Shown: positions 35,136-44,285 of the stretch, one piece after another
Layout: each line of letters starts with the position of its first letter
Position numbering within the stretch: position 1 is the first letter of the stretch
Assembly (NCBI RefSeq): GCF_009769385.1
Contig: NZ_VKAB01000016.1
Span: 124,001-188,000, forward strand
Length of the DNA: 64,000 nucleotides
Direction of reading: 5' to 3'
DNA from: Saccharothrix deserti
GTDB lineage: Bacteria; Actinomycetota; Actinomycetes; Mycobacteriales; Pseudonocardiaceae
Made by a program: the position numbers and the translations under genes
The notes under the pieces: generated by a model
Told to the model about the DNA's origin: nothing
The model's input: the letters and a program-made list of their open reading frames with translations, nothing else
Database searches by the model: none

Positions 35136-36499
35136 CCGCAGGGCACGTCGATCAACCAGCCGGCCGGTTCCAGGATGAACCGGCCGTACGGCTCGCCGGC
35201 GGCGCACTGCTCGTGGGCTTGGACGACGGTCTGGTCCCACGAGACGCCGGTCAGCACACCGCCGCCCACCCGGACGTGCTGCACGATGCTCACCAGCAAG
35301 ATGGCGGCGATGACGATTCGCCCGGCCCACACCGCCGACCGCGCCCAGCGCCGTCGGGGCAGCACGTCCAGCCCCACGGCCATCGCGGTGAACAGGAGCA
35401 GGCACGGCAGGACGCTGTAGCGCTGCGCCCTCATGACGACGCCCGGGAACTGCACCGCCAGCACGTTGATCCAGTTGCAGGCCAGCGACGCCGTGATCAC
35501 CACCGCAGCGCACCCGACGCTGAACACCACCAGCAGCCGACCGGAGAGATTCCCCCACCGCAACGCGGCGAGGATCGGCACGCCCGCCAACAGCAGGGCC
35601 ACCAGCAGCGGCACGTGGCCGAACGCCGGGTAGAACCGCTGGACCTGCTCGGAGCCGGTGAACCCCGCCAGCGGCACCCGCAGCAGCGCGGCCAGCACCA
35701 CCTGGAGCGGCTCGAAGCGGTCGTCCGAGTACGGGGCCCGCTGCGTGCGCGCCATGGCCAGGCCGTGCAGCGCCAGGCCGACGAGGAAGGCGACCGGCAC
35801 CGCCCTGACCCGGGGCAGCGCCAGCCGCACGAGCGCGACCGGCACCAGCACGAACGCCAGCGAACTGGTCAGGGCGGCCAGCACCACGAAGATCACCACC
35901 GGCACGCGGGGCGCCGACCGCCACAGCAGCGCCCAGAGTGCGCCGTAGAGCAGGAACCAGTGCAGGTTCGTGACGTTGTCCAGCGGCTCGGTGTTGCCCA
36001 CGGGCAGCAGCACCACCAGGGAGGCGTGCGCGAGGCGGACCGGCATCGACCGCAGGTGGGCGCCGGAGGCGGCGAAGACCAGCAGCGCGACCAAAGTCCG
36101 CACCATCGCGGCCGACACGGCGAACACCACCGGCGCCCACCCCAGCGGCAACACCGACGCCAGTTCCGCGACCAGCCGAGGGATCGTGTGCAGGTAGCCG
36201 GCGTAGGGGGTGATCAGGTTCGTCGTCAACGGCTGCGTGATGGCGTCGTAGAGGAAGCGCCCGCCGTCCTCGGCCCAGAGGTGGTCCAGCCGGGACCGGC
36301 CCGCCGGGATGAGGAGTTGGAACGCCATGGCCGCGAGGAACGCCCCGACGTAGGCGGACACCAGCCGCCGGCGCGGCAATCGGCTCGGCGGCGCCTCCGG
36401 CAGCGCCCGGTCGACGAGCGCACGCCACCGCGACCCGCCGGCCACCACCGGCTCCTGCCGCACCACGGGGTTCTCGTCCACGACCGGGCTCTTGCCCAT
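35120..36499 (-). CDS. Polytopic membrane protein, possible GT-C-type glycosyltransferase
   Basis: 459 aa with about ten transmembrane helices and a first extracytoplasmic loop rich in acidic residues (LDHLWAEDGGRFLYDAI), followed by NLHWFLLYGALWALLW. The layout resembles actinobacterial glucosyltransferase-domain membrane proteins, but the metal/donor motif cannot be assigned. ATG 36499 has GGAG 8 nt upstream. The conserved tail WLIDVPCGYLGE recurs in a degenerate copy just upstream (36575-36790), indicating a former tandem duplicate. Confidence 0.65.
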   Translation of the reverse strand: MGKSPVVDENPVVRQEPVVAGGSRWRALVDRALPEAPPSRLPRRRLVSAYVGAFLAAMAFQLLIPAGRSRLDHLWAEDGGRFLYDAITQPLTTNLITPYAGYLHTIPRLVAELASVLPLGWAPVVFAVSAAMVRTLVALLVFAASGAHLRSMPVRLAHASLVVLLPVGNTEPLDNVTNLHWFLLYGALWALLWRSAPRVPVVIFVVLAALTSSLAFVLVPVALVRLALPRVRAVPVAFLVGLALHGLAMARTQRAPYSDDRFEPLQVVLAALLRVPLAGFTGSEQVQRFYPAFGHVPLLVALLLAGVPILAALRWGNLSGRLLVVFSVGCAAVVITASLACNWINVLAVQFPGVVMRAQRYSVLPCLLLFTAMAVGLDVLPRRRWARSAVWAGRIVIAAILLVSIVQHVRVGGGVLTGVSWDQTVVQAHEQCAAGEPYGRFILEPAGWLIDVPCGYLGE

Positions 36500-36574
36500 C
36501 ACAAGGTCTCCACTGAGAGTTTCGATCCGTCACGCTAAGTGACAGCACGCCGGCGCGGAGGCTACAAGGACCGG

Positions 36575-36790
36575 CTAGATCGCGCAGGGTGACCACTCGG
36601 GTCCACTCGGGAGCCAAACCGTGCCCTTGAGGGCCCGGCGCGGACGGAGAGGACTTGCCGCCCAGTCGGCCAGGTACCCGCAGAACACCTCAAAGAACCA
36701 GCTCATCGGCTCGCACTCGAACGGGCAGACCGACCCACCGCCGCGCACTGCTTCAGGGCTCGCGCCACGTTCTCGTCCTGCGCGGGATGC
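36575..36790 (-). pseudogene. Degenerate C-terminal copy of the neighbouring membrane protein
   Basis: Reverse-strand frames here read ARALKQCAA in one frame and CEPMSWFFEVFCGYLADW in another, paralleling QAHEQCAAG and AGWLIDVPCGYLGE at the end of the intact gene at 35120. A frameshift separates the two blocks, and no membrane domain is left. The 406-bp gap between 36499 and 36906 holds nothing else recognisable. Confidence 0.4.
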
Positions 36791-36905
36791 CGTGAAGTTC
36801 ACTCGAACGTGCGACACGCCGTGCACTTCGAGATCCCATTGACCACATGAGACGTTCACGTGCGGTTGGTTCCGTGTTGTGGCAGCGCACTTAGCATCCC
36901 GCGGC

Positions 36906-38633
36906 ATGACGACCCGCCGCACGTTCCTGCTGGGCACCGGTGTTGCCGCTGCGGGCACCCTCGTTCCGCTTCCCGCCGCCGCCGCCGCGCCCGACAGCCG
37001 GACCGGCGGCCGCCCGGACGCCGACGGCGACCGGTTCACGATCGCGGTCATCCCGGACACCCAGTACCTGTTCGACCAGGACCGGGGCGACTCGGAGCCG
37101 CTCGACGCGTCGCTGCGCTACCTGCTGGACCACACCGGCCGCGACAACATCGTGTTCATCTCGCACCTCGGCGACCTCACCGAGAACGGCACGAAGAGCG
37201 AGATCGAGGACATCGGCCGGTCGTTCCGGGCGCTGGACCGGCACCGCGTCGGCTACAGCGTGCTGGCCGGCAACCACGACCTCGACGCGCGCACCGACGA
37301 CCAGCGCGGCCGCACGCCGTACCTGGACGAGTTCGGGCCGCACCGGTTCCGCGACTCGCCGACGTTCCGCGGCGCGAGCCCGGACGGTTACAACAGCTAC
37401 CACGTGTTCCGGGCCGGCGGCCGGGAGTGGCTGGTGCTCGCGCTGGACTGGCGGATGTCGGCGAAGGGCTTCGGCTGGGCGCGCGACGTGCTGAAGAAGC
37501 ACCCGAAGCTGCCCGTCATCCTCACCACCCACGAACTGGTGCACGCGGGCGACGCCCAGGCCGAGCTCTCCGACTACGGCCGCCGCCTGTGGGACGAGCT
37601 GATCAAGGACAGCGACCAGATCTTCCTCACCATCAACGGCCACTTCTGGCCACCCGCCCGCGCGGTGCTGCACAACACCGCGGGCAACGACGTGCACGTG
37701 CACATCACGAACTACCAGGACCGCTACTACGGCGGCAGCGCCATGATCCGGCTGTACCAGTTCGACCTGGCGCGCAACGTCGTCGACGTGCGCACGTTCT
37801 CACCGTGGCTCCAGGCCAAGAAGTCGCTGAACGCGTTGGAGCGCAAGGAGATCGAGCTGACCGGCGACGCCGACCGGTTCAGCGTGCCGATCGACTTCGC
37901 GAAGCGGTTCGCCGGGTTCGCCCCGGTGCCGGTCCGCCCGGCACGTCCCGCCCAGCAGGTTCTCGTCCCGGGCACGGTCGCCTACTGGCGGGCGGACTCG
38001 CTGAAGGACCTGTCCGGCAACGGCAACGACCTGCGCCAGGTCGGGACGCTGACCAGCACCGACGACCACCACGCCGATTCACCGTCCCACGGCAGCAGGT
38101 TCTTCGACAAGCAGGGCTATCTGTCCACGGTGGACAACGCTCCGCTGAACCGGATGACGTTCGACCGCGGCTACACGATCGAGGCGTTCGTCAAGCTGCC
38201 CAGGGGTTTCAACCACCCGTGGTGCGGCCTGTTCACCAAGCTCGCCCCGGGCGCGGCCGCCGGCAAGACGGGCGACGACCCGAAGGAGCCGCTCTGCACC
38301 CTCAACCTGGCGGGCGGCGGCGGGCTCCAGTGGGCGGTGTTCCCCCGGAACCAGAACGGTATCTCGACCAACTGGGGCCACGAGATGGACGAGGAGACGT
38401 GGTGGCACGTGGCCGTCGTCAACGACGGCACGCACACCAGGCTGTTCGTCGAGGGCTCGGAGCTGCTGCGCAACCCGTCCACCCCGGCCACCGGCATCTC
38501 CACGGCCGGCGACCCGTGGCTGGTCGGCGCGTACGCCTACGACCGGATCGTGGAGAAGTCGTACCACGGTTGGCTGGGCGACTTCCGCATCGTGGACCAC
38601 GCCCTGCCCGTCGACAAGTTCCTGACCCGCTGA
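36906..38633 (+). CDS. Tat-secreted metallophosphoesterase with C-terminal LamG domain
   Basis: 575 aa. Twin-arginine signal (TTRRTFLLGTG). The calcineurin-like phosphoesterase domain (about 40-330) shows VIPDTQY, SHLGDLTENG, VLAGNHDLD, THE and NGHFWPP, i.e. the full dimetal set. A LamG/concanavalin-like domain follows (about 355-575; VAYWRADSLKDLSGNG, YTIEAFVKLP). Likely an extracellular phosphodiesterase or phosphatase that binds a glycan through LamG. It stands alone, and ATG 36906 lacks a strong RBS. Confidence 0.85.
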   Translation: MTTRRTFLLGTGVAAAGTLVPLPAAAAAPDSRTGGRPDADGDRFTIAVIPDTQYLFDQDRGDSEPLDASLRYLLDHTGRDNIVFISHLGDLTENGTKSEIEDIGRSFRALDRHRVGYSVLAGNHDLDARTDDQRGRTPYLDEFGPHRFRDSPTFRGASPDGYNSYHVFRAGGREWLVLALDWRMSAKGFGWARDVLKKHPKLPVILTTHELVHAGDAQAELSDYGRRLWDELIKDSDQIFLTINGHFWPPARAVLHNTAGNDVHVHITNYQDRYYGGSAMIRLYQFDLARNVVDVRTFSPWLQAKKSLNALERKEIELTGDADRFSVPIDFAKRFAGFAPVPVRPARPAQQVLVPGTVAYWRADSLKDLSGNGNDLRQVGTLTSTDDHHADSPSHGSRFFDKQGYLSTVDNAPLNRMTFDRGYTIEAFVKLPRGFNHPWCGLFTKLAPGAAAGKTGDDPKEPLCTLNLAGGGGLQWAVFPRNQNGISTNWGHEMDEETWWHVAVVNDGTHTRLFVEGSELLRNPSTPATGISTAGDPWLVGAYAYDRIVEKSYHGWLGDFRIVDHALPVDKFLTR

Positions 38634-38678
38634 CAGCTTGCAGAGTCTCCATGGAGCTATCCGTGGAGCTATCCGATG

Positions 38679-38717
38679 TTGCCATGGAGCCATGCTTCGA
38701 TATGGTGGCTCCATGGC
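38679..38717 (+). promoter_or_regulatory. Leaderless-type promoter inside a 12-bp inverted repeat
   Basis: TTGCCA (38679-38684) and TATGGT (38701-38706), 16 bp apart, place the -10 box 6 bp before ATG 38713, the arrangement of leaderless genes. GCCATGGAGCCA (38681-38692) and TGGCTCCATGGC (38706-38717) form a perfect inverted repeat across both elements and the start codon, a likely operator. Two near-copies of TGGAGCTATCC lie just upstream at 38651-38675. Confidence 0.55.
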
Positions 38718-40044
38718 AGCTCCCGGTGCACGGCGGCAGGCGCGCGGCGAGATCGAGAGGCTGCCGAGCGGGTCTTTGCGGGTGCGGGTGTACGCCGGTG
38801 TCGACCCCGACTCCGGGAAGCGGCGCTACCTGACGGAGACGGTTCCGGCCGGCCCGACGGCGGACCGCGAGGCAGAGGCGGTCCGCACCCGCCTGCTCAA
38901 CGAGGCGGACGAACTCCGCAACCAGCGGACCCGGCAGGTCGATGACCAGGCGCTGGGCCGGCGGCCTGCGGTCGGCGCCGGAGACGCCCGCCCGGTCGCC
39001 GCGCCGGCCACCGCCACGCTGAGGGGTGTGCGTCGGCGGGGCGAGTTGACGGTCGCGGCGGTCGCCCGGCTCGCCGGGGTGTCCGCGCCGACGGTGTCGA
39101 AGGTGCTCAACGGGCGTTCGGGTGTGGCGTCGGAGACCCGGCGTCGGGTGGAGGCCGCGCTGCGCGAGCACGGCTACCGCCGACCGGAGACCGTCGTGCG
39201 GGCGCCCAATGTGGAGGTCGTCTTCTTCGGGATGCAGAGCCACCTGGCGGTCGAGATCATGCGTGGCGTCGAGCTGGTCGCCGGCGGACACGGGCTGGCC
39301 GTCGGGTTCACCGACGCCGTGCACCAGGCGTCGACCGGTCGGTCCTGGGCCCACGACCTGCTGGCGCGGCAGCCGTTCGGTGTGATCGCCGTGCACCTGG
39401 GCTTCACCTCCGAACAGCACGCCCTGCTGGCCACGAGCGGGATCCCGCTGGTGGCGCTGGACCCGATGGGCGAGCCGGAGCACTCGGTGCCGTCTGTCGG
39501 GGCGACCAACTGGAGCGGCGGGATCGCCGCCGCCCGGCACCTGCTCGACCTCGGCCATCGGCGCATCGCCGTCATCACGGGGCCGGCCGAGAGGATGTGC
39601 GCGAGGGCCCGGCTGGGGGGTGCTCGGGCGGCGATGGACGAGCACGGGGTTCCGCTGGACGAGCGGCTGGTGCGCACCGGGCAGTGGTTCGCCTTCGAGG
39701 ACGGGCTCAGCCACGCGCGCGAGTTGCTGCGTTCGCCCGACCGTCCCACCGCCGTGCTGTGCGGCAACGACCTGCAGGCGCTGGGCGTCTACGAGGCGGC
39801 CCGGCAGGCGGGCCTGCGCATCCCGCAGGACCTCAGCGTGGTCGGCTTCGACGACGTCCCCGTCAGCCGTTGGTGCGGGCCGCCGATGACCACCGTGCGG
39901 CAGCCCATGGTGGAGATGGGAGCCACCGCCGCCGAGCTGGTCCTGTCGCTGGCCGCGGGGCAGCCGCCCGCCCAGACCCGCGTCGAACTGGCGACCACCC
40001 TCGTCGTCCGCGACAGCACCGCGCCTCCCGGCCGAGGAATCTGA
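38713..40044 (+). CDS. LacI-family regulator with an integrase-like N-terminal extension (chimera)
   Basis: 443 aa in one frame. Residues 1-75 (RGEIERLPSGSLRVRVYAGV, GKRRYLTETVPAG, RTRLLNEADELRN) match the N-terminal SAM-like/arm domain of actinobacterial tyrosine integrases. From about residue 110 a complete LacI/XylR-type regulator follows: HTH TVAAVARLAGVSAPTVSKVL, effector domain with AVLCGNDLQALGVYEAARQ and the family tail ATTLVVRDSTAPP. Either the fused protein is made from the leaderless promoter, or translation starts at GTG 39028 near GAGGGG and the upstream part is a remnant. It lies directly before GH115 with a fitting palindrome, so it probably regulates xylan-glucuronate use. Confidence 0.75.
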   Translation: MAAPGARRQARGEIERLPSGSLRVRVYAGVDPDSGKRRYLTETVPAGPTADREAEAVRTRLLNEADELRNQRTRQVDDQALGRRPAVGAGDARPVAAPATATLRGVRRRGELTVAAVARLAGVSAPTVSKVLNGRSGVASETRRRVEAALREHGYRRPETVVRAPNVEVVFFGMQSHLAVEIMRGVELVAGGHGLAVGFTDAVHQASTGRSWAHDLLARQPFGVIAVHLGFTSEQHALLATSGIPLVALDPMGEPEHSVPSVGATNWSGGIAAARHLLDLGHRRIAVITGPAERMCARARLGGARAAMDEHGVPLDERLVRTGQWFAFEDGLSHARELLRSPDRPTAVLCGNDLQALGVYEAARQAGLRIPQDLSVVGFDDVPVSRWCGPPMTTVRQPMVEMGATAAELVLSLAAGQPPAQTRVELATTLVVRDSTAPPGRGI

Positions 40045-40085
40045 TGGGCTGAACGAGTGAAGCCGCGAAGCGTTTCGAAGGATGC

Positions 40086-40099
40086 TCGAAAGCTTTCGA
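40086..40099. promoter_or_regulatory. XylR/BxlR-type LacI operator upstream of GH115
   Basis: TCGAAAGCTTTCGA is a 14-bp perfect palindrome of the CGAAA-N2-TTTCG type bound by xylan-responsive LacI proteins of actinomycetes. It lies between the LacI gene and the alpha-glucuronidase gene. Confidence 0.7.
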
Positions 40100-40210
40100 C
40101 CTGCGGAATCCCTCGGTTGATCTTGCCTGATCAGGGCTTCGGGGAGGTTGCCCTCCCGGCTCTTCGCTCCTAACTTCCGCTGTGGGCGGGAGCGACGCGA
40201 GGGGACGACG

Positions 40211-43200
40211 ATGTTCCGACAGGGAAAGCGGCGTGGAGTGCTCACCGCTGCCACGGCACTGGCCGCGGCGAGCCGGGCCGTGCCCGCGGTCCTCGCCCTG
40301 CTGGTCCTGGCGGCGGTGGTGCCCGCGGTCGTGATGACCGCCCGTGCGCCGGCCGCCGCTGCCGAACCCGGCGAGTACATCTCGTTCACGCCGGTCGCGG
40401 GCGGGTTCACCCTCGCGGCGAACGGGAAGGCCGCGCCGCTGTTCGTCAGCGGAGGCGACCATCCCGGCGTCGTGCGGGTGGTGAACGACTTCCGCGACGA
40501 CGTCGAGCGCGTCACCGGCGCCCGACCCGCCGTCTCCACCGGCACTCCGTCGTCCGGTGAGGTCGTGTTGATCGGCACCGTCGGCCGCAGTCCGCTGATC
40601 GACGGGCTGGTCACCGCCGGGAAGCTGGACGTCGACCGGATCCGCGGCAAGTGGGAGACCTCGCTGCAACAGGTGGTCGAGAACCCGATGGCGGGCGTGA
40701 GCCGGGCGTTGGTGATCGCCGGCAGCGACCAGCGGGGCACCGTCTTCGGCGCCTACGACGTGTCCCGCCGGATCGGGGTGTCGCCGTGGCACTACTTCGA
40801 CGACGTGCCGGCCCGGAAGCACAGCGCGGTCTACGTGCGGCCGGGCCGCCACACGCAGGGCACGCCCGCGGTGAAGTACCGGGGTTTCTTCATCAACGAC
40901 GAGAACCCCTCCACCGGTCGGTGGGCGCGCGCGACGTTCGGTCCGGGCCTGGCACCCGGTCAGGCGGGTGGGCTGAACCACCTGTACTACGAGAAGGTCT
41001 TCGAGGTCATGCTCCGGCTCAAGGCCAACTACCTGTGGCCCGCGGTGTGGGGTCGGGCGTTCGCCGAGGACGACCCGGTCAACCACGAGACCGCGAAGCG
41101 CTACGGCGTGGTGATGGGCACCTCGCACGAGGCGCCGATGATGCGCGGCATCGAGGAGTGGAAGCGCAACCCGACCCGCTACGGCGGCACCGGCGAGTGG
41201 AGCTTCGTGCGCAACGCCACCGCCGTGAAGGACTACTGGGCCGACGGCGTCAAGCGGATGGAGCAGGAGGACTTCGAGGGCGTCGTGACGCTGGGCATGC
41301 GCGGTGAAGGCGACACCAGCCTGCCCGACGGCGACGGTGTCGAGCTGATGCGGAACATCATCGCGAGCCAGCGCGAGATCCTGGACCGGGAGAGCAGCAC
41401 CCCGTTGACCGAGATCCCGCAGGTTTTCACGCTGTACAAGGAGGTTCAGCGCTACTGGGACCGCGGTATGCGCCCGCCGGACGACGTGACCGTGGTGTTC
41501 GCCGACGACAACTGGGGCAACATGCGCAAGGTCCCCGACCCCGGCCTGGCACCGCGGTCGGGCGGCTACGGCATGTACTACCACTTCGACTACGTCGGCG
41601 GAGGCCGCAACTACAAGTGGGTCGACACCGTCAACCTGGCCAACACCCGCGAGCAGTTGAACCTGTCCTACAAGAGCGGCATCGACAGGCTGTGGGTGGT
41701 CAACGTCGGCGACCTGAAGAACGAGGAGGCGCCGACCCAGTTCTTCCTCGACTACGCCTGGAACCCCGACGCCTGGCCCGCTGACAGCGTCGACGACTGG
41801 ACCCGCCGGTACGCCGCCCAGAACTTCGGCGAGCAGGCCGCACCCGCGGTGGCCGAGGTGCTGCACGCCTACGGACAGCTCCAGGCGCGCCGCAAGCCCG
41901 AGGCGACCAACCGGCGCTACACCCGTGACGCCGCCGGAGCGATCACCACCGACGACGCGATGACCCCGTACAGCATCGAGAACTACGGCGAGCTGGACCG
42001 GGTCACCGCGGAGTGGGAGGCACTGGCCGCCAGGGCACAGGCGGTGGGCCAGAGGCTGCCGGCAGCCGACCAGGACGCCTACCACCAACTCGTGCTCTAC
42101 GCGGCGAAGGCGACCGCCAACATGTACGCGCTGCGCAAGGCGCAGTTCCTCAACCGCTGGTACGCCTCACAGGGTCGGGCGGCCACCAACGACCTCGCCG
42201 CGGCGGCCGAGGCGCGCCTGGCCGACGACGTGGCGATGTCGAACCACTACAACAACACCCTGGCCGGCGGGAAGTGGACGGGCTGGCAGAGCCAGACCAA
42301 GTTCGGCTACGGCGACAAGGCGCGCTACGGCAACAACGCCAGCTGGCAGGAACCGCCGGAGCCGGACCAGATCTACCCGGCGGTGCAGCGCATCACCGTG
42401 CCGTCCGCGGCGGAGATGGGCGTGGCGGTCGACGGATCGCTGAACTGGTGGCCCAACGCCACCGGCCAACCGGTGCTGCCGGAGTTCAGCCCGTACCAGA
42501 GCCAACCCGCCCAGTACATCGAGGTGTTCAACCGGGGCACGAGCCCGTTCACCTACGCGATCACACCATCCGTGCCGTGGATCGCCGCCACGGCCGCCAA
42601 CGGCACCGTGACGAAGCAGGCACGGGCCACCCTCCGGGTCGACTGGTCCAAGGCCCCCACCGGGAAGACGACGGTGCCCATCACCGTCACCGGCGCGGGC
42701 CGCACCGTCACCGTGCAGGCCGTGGTGAACAAACCGACCACCGTTGCTGTGGATGGGTTCGTGGAGGCCAACGGCTACGTCTCCATCGAAGCTGACCACT
42801 ACACCAAAGCCGTCAACGGCAACGGCATCTCCTGGTCGCGCCTGCCCGACATCGGGCGCACCGGGTCCGGCGTGCAACCCAGCCCGGTGACCGCCGCCAA
42901 CCAGACCCCCGGCGGCAACGGTCCACGGCTGGAGTACCGGATCAACCTCACCACGACCGGCCCGGTCACCGTGTGGGCCCACCTCTCGCCACGCAACAAC
43001 GTGCGGCCGGGCGACGGCGTCAAGTACGCCGTGTCGATCGACGACCAGGCACCGAAAACGGTGAACATCACCACCGCGACCGGCGCCGACGACACCGCCA
43101 TGAACAAGGGCTGGGAGATGAACACGCTGGAGGCGGTCAACCGCACCTCCACCACGTTCACGGTCTCCTCCCCCGGCGCGCACACCCTGAAGTTCTGGGT

Positions 43201-43387
43201 GGTCGACCCCACCGTGGTGGTGCAGAGACTCGTGGTCGACACCGGCGGGCTCAAGTACAGCTACCTCGGCCCACCGGAGAGCCGCCAGGCACCACCGGTA
43301 GGGCGAGCCGCAGCCGGGTTCTACAAGTCGGCGGCCACGAAAGACTTGCCCGCAACCGTCTCCACGACGATGGACTTCACGTCCTGA
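40211..43387 (+). CDS. Secreted GH115 xylan alpha-1,2-glucuronidase
   Basis: 1058 aa with a signal peptide ending near APAAAAE. The GH115 domain architecture is visible: N-terminal domain A (VLIGTVGRSPLIDGL), TIM barrel with KYRGFFINDENP and FADDNWGN, helical domain with Arg-rich segments, and a C-terminal beta-sandwich (VSIEADHYTKAV). These enzymes remove (methyl)glucuronic acid from xylan. ATG 40211 follows GAGGGGA. After SYLGPPES, where relatives end, the frame continues 34 unrelated residues and overlaps the convergent anti-sigma gene by 67 bp, suggesting loss of the original stop. Confidence 0.9.
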   Translation: MFRQGKRRGVLTAATALAAASRAVPAVLALLVLAAVVPAVVMTARAPAAAAEPGEYISFTPVAGGFTLAANGKAAPLFVSGGDHPGVVRVVNDFRDDVERVTGARPAVSTGTPSSGEVVLIGTVGRSPLIDGLVTAGKLDVDRIRGKWETSLQQVVENPMAGVSRALVIAGSDQRGTVFGAYDVSRRIGVSPWHYFDDVPARKHSAVYVRPGRHTQGTPAVKYRGFFINDENPSTGRWARATFGPGLAPGQAGGLNHLYYEKVFEVMLRLKANYLWPAVWGRAFAEDDPVNHETAKRYGVVMGTSHEAPMMRGIEEWKRNPTRYGGTGEWSFVRNATAVKDYWADGVKRMEQEDFEGVVTLGMRGEGDTSLPDGDGVELMRNIIASQREILDRESSTPLTEIPQVFTLYKEVQRYWDRGMRPPDDVTVVFADDNWGNMRKVPDPGLAPRSGGYGMYYHFDYVGGGRNYKWVDTVNLANTREQLNLSYKSGIDRLWVVNVGDLKNEEAPTQFFLDYAWNPDAWPADSVDDWTRRYAAQNFGEQAAPAVAEVLHAYGQLQARRKPEATNRRYTRDAAGAITTDDAMTPYSIENYGELDRVTAEWEALAARAQAVGQRLPAADQDAYHQLVLYAAKATANMYALRKAQFLNRWYASQGRAATNDLAAAAEARLADDVAMSNHYNNTLAGGKWTGWQSQTKFGYGDKARYGNNASWQEPPEPDQIYPAVQRITVPSAAEMGVAVDGSLNWWPNATGQPVLPEFSPYQSQPAQYIEVFNRGTSPFTYAITPSVPWIAATAANGTVTKQARATLRVDWSKAPTGKTTVPITVTGAGRTVTVQAVVNKPTTVAVDGFVEANGYVSIEADHYTKAVNGNGISWSRLPDIGRTGSGVQPSPVTAANQTPGGNGPRLEYRINLTTTGPVTVWAHLSPRNNVRPGDGVKYAVSIDDQAPKTVNITTATGADDTAMNKGWEMNTLEAVNRTSTTFTVSSPGAHTLKFWVVDPTVVVQRLVVDTGGLKYSYLGPPESRQAPPVGRAAAGFYKSAATKDLPATVSTTMDFTS

Positions 43388-44085
43388 GGGGAGAACGTCG
43401 TGCGCCCCTCCACGGCGGAGCCGTCGGCCTTGCCCTTCTCCGTCGTCGTCCACGTGAAGGCGATCTGGCGCTGCCCGTCGGCGCCCACGATCACCAGGTT
43501 GCACCGCTGTCCCGGCGGCAGACCGCGGACCTTGGCCTTGACCAGCGATGCGCTCTGGTCCGGCAGCACGTTGGCTTCCAGTTTGATCCCCGTGCCGGTC
43601 TCGGTCGCGGACGCCGCCCGCGCGGTGGCGGTGGTCGTCTCCGCCGGCGTTCCCGACTCCAGCATCGTGGACGCCCCGAAGGCCACGACGGTCGCGACGG
43701 CTGCGGCGGCCACGAACTTCGGCCACCGACGCCGCTGGGCGTGCTGCGGCTGCGGCTCCCCCGCCATCGGCCCCGGCACGGCCCGCGGGCCCGGTTCGGA
43801 GCCGTCCGCGGGCGAGGGGACCACACGTTCGCTGCGGATCTGCCGCAACGCGCGTTGCAGCACCAGCTCGGACGGCCTGGGCAGCTCCTCGTCGACGACC
43901 GGTTCCGCGAACTCCGCTCGCCGCAAGTCGTCGAGCACCAACCGGACCCGGTGGAAGTCGGCGACATCGGCACGGCAGCCCGCGCAGCCCCGCAGGTGCT
44001 GCTCGACGGCACGTCTCTCGTGCGGATCCAGAACTCCGAGGGCGTAGCAGCCCACGGTGACGGCGTCGTGTGCGCCGACTGTCAT
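43321..44085 (-). CDS. Zinc-finger anti-sigma factor (RskA-like), orphan
   Basis: 254 aa. The N-terminal ZAS domain carries the zinc motif in EQHLRGCAGC (HxxxCxxC); a single membrane helix (about 145-165) is followed by an RskA-like extracytoplasmic domain. Such proteins hold an ECF sigma factor at the membrane. No sigma gene is adjacent: upstream there are only 257 bp of non-coding DNA. ATG 44085 follows GAGGGAGG. It overlaps the extended 3' end of the GH115 gene on the other strand. Confidence 0.8.
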   Translation of the reverse strand: MTVGAHDAVTVGCYALGVLDPHERRAVEQHLRGCAGCRADVADFHRVRLVLDDLRRAEFAEPVVDEELPRPSELVLQRALRQIRSERVVPSPADGSEPGPRAVPGPMAGEPQPQHAQRRRWPKFVAAAAVATVVAFGASTMLESGTPAETTTATARAASATETGTGIKLEANVLPDQSASLVKAKVRGLPPGQRCNLVIVGADGQRQIAFTWTTTEKGKADGSAVEGRTTFSPQDVKSIVVETVAGKSFVAADL

Positions 44086-44285
44086 ACGGCCTCCCTCGTC
44101 GTCCCGAATCGACCCCGCGGCGAAACGGTGTCGTAAGAAAAACGCGTAAACGCTCCGCACCGGTTCAGCGTCCGAACCCAAGTTGACTCGAATTGTTATA
44201 TCAACGGCGTTGCGTAACGCACGCGGCGACGTCACAGGGCCATTCGCGCAGCGGGTTTCACCCGACGGCTGAGATCTCAGCCCCG

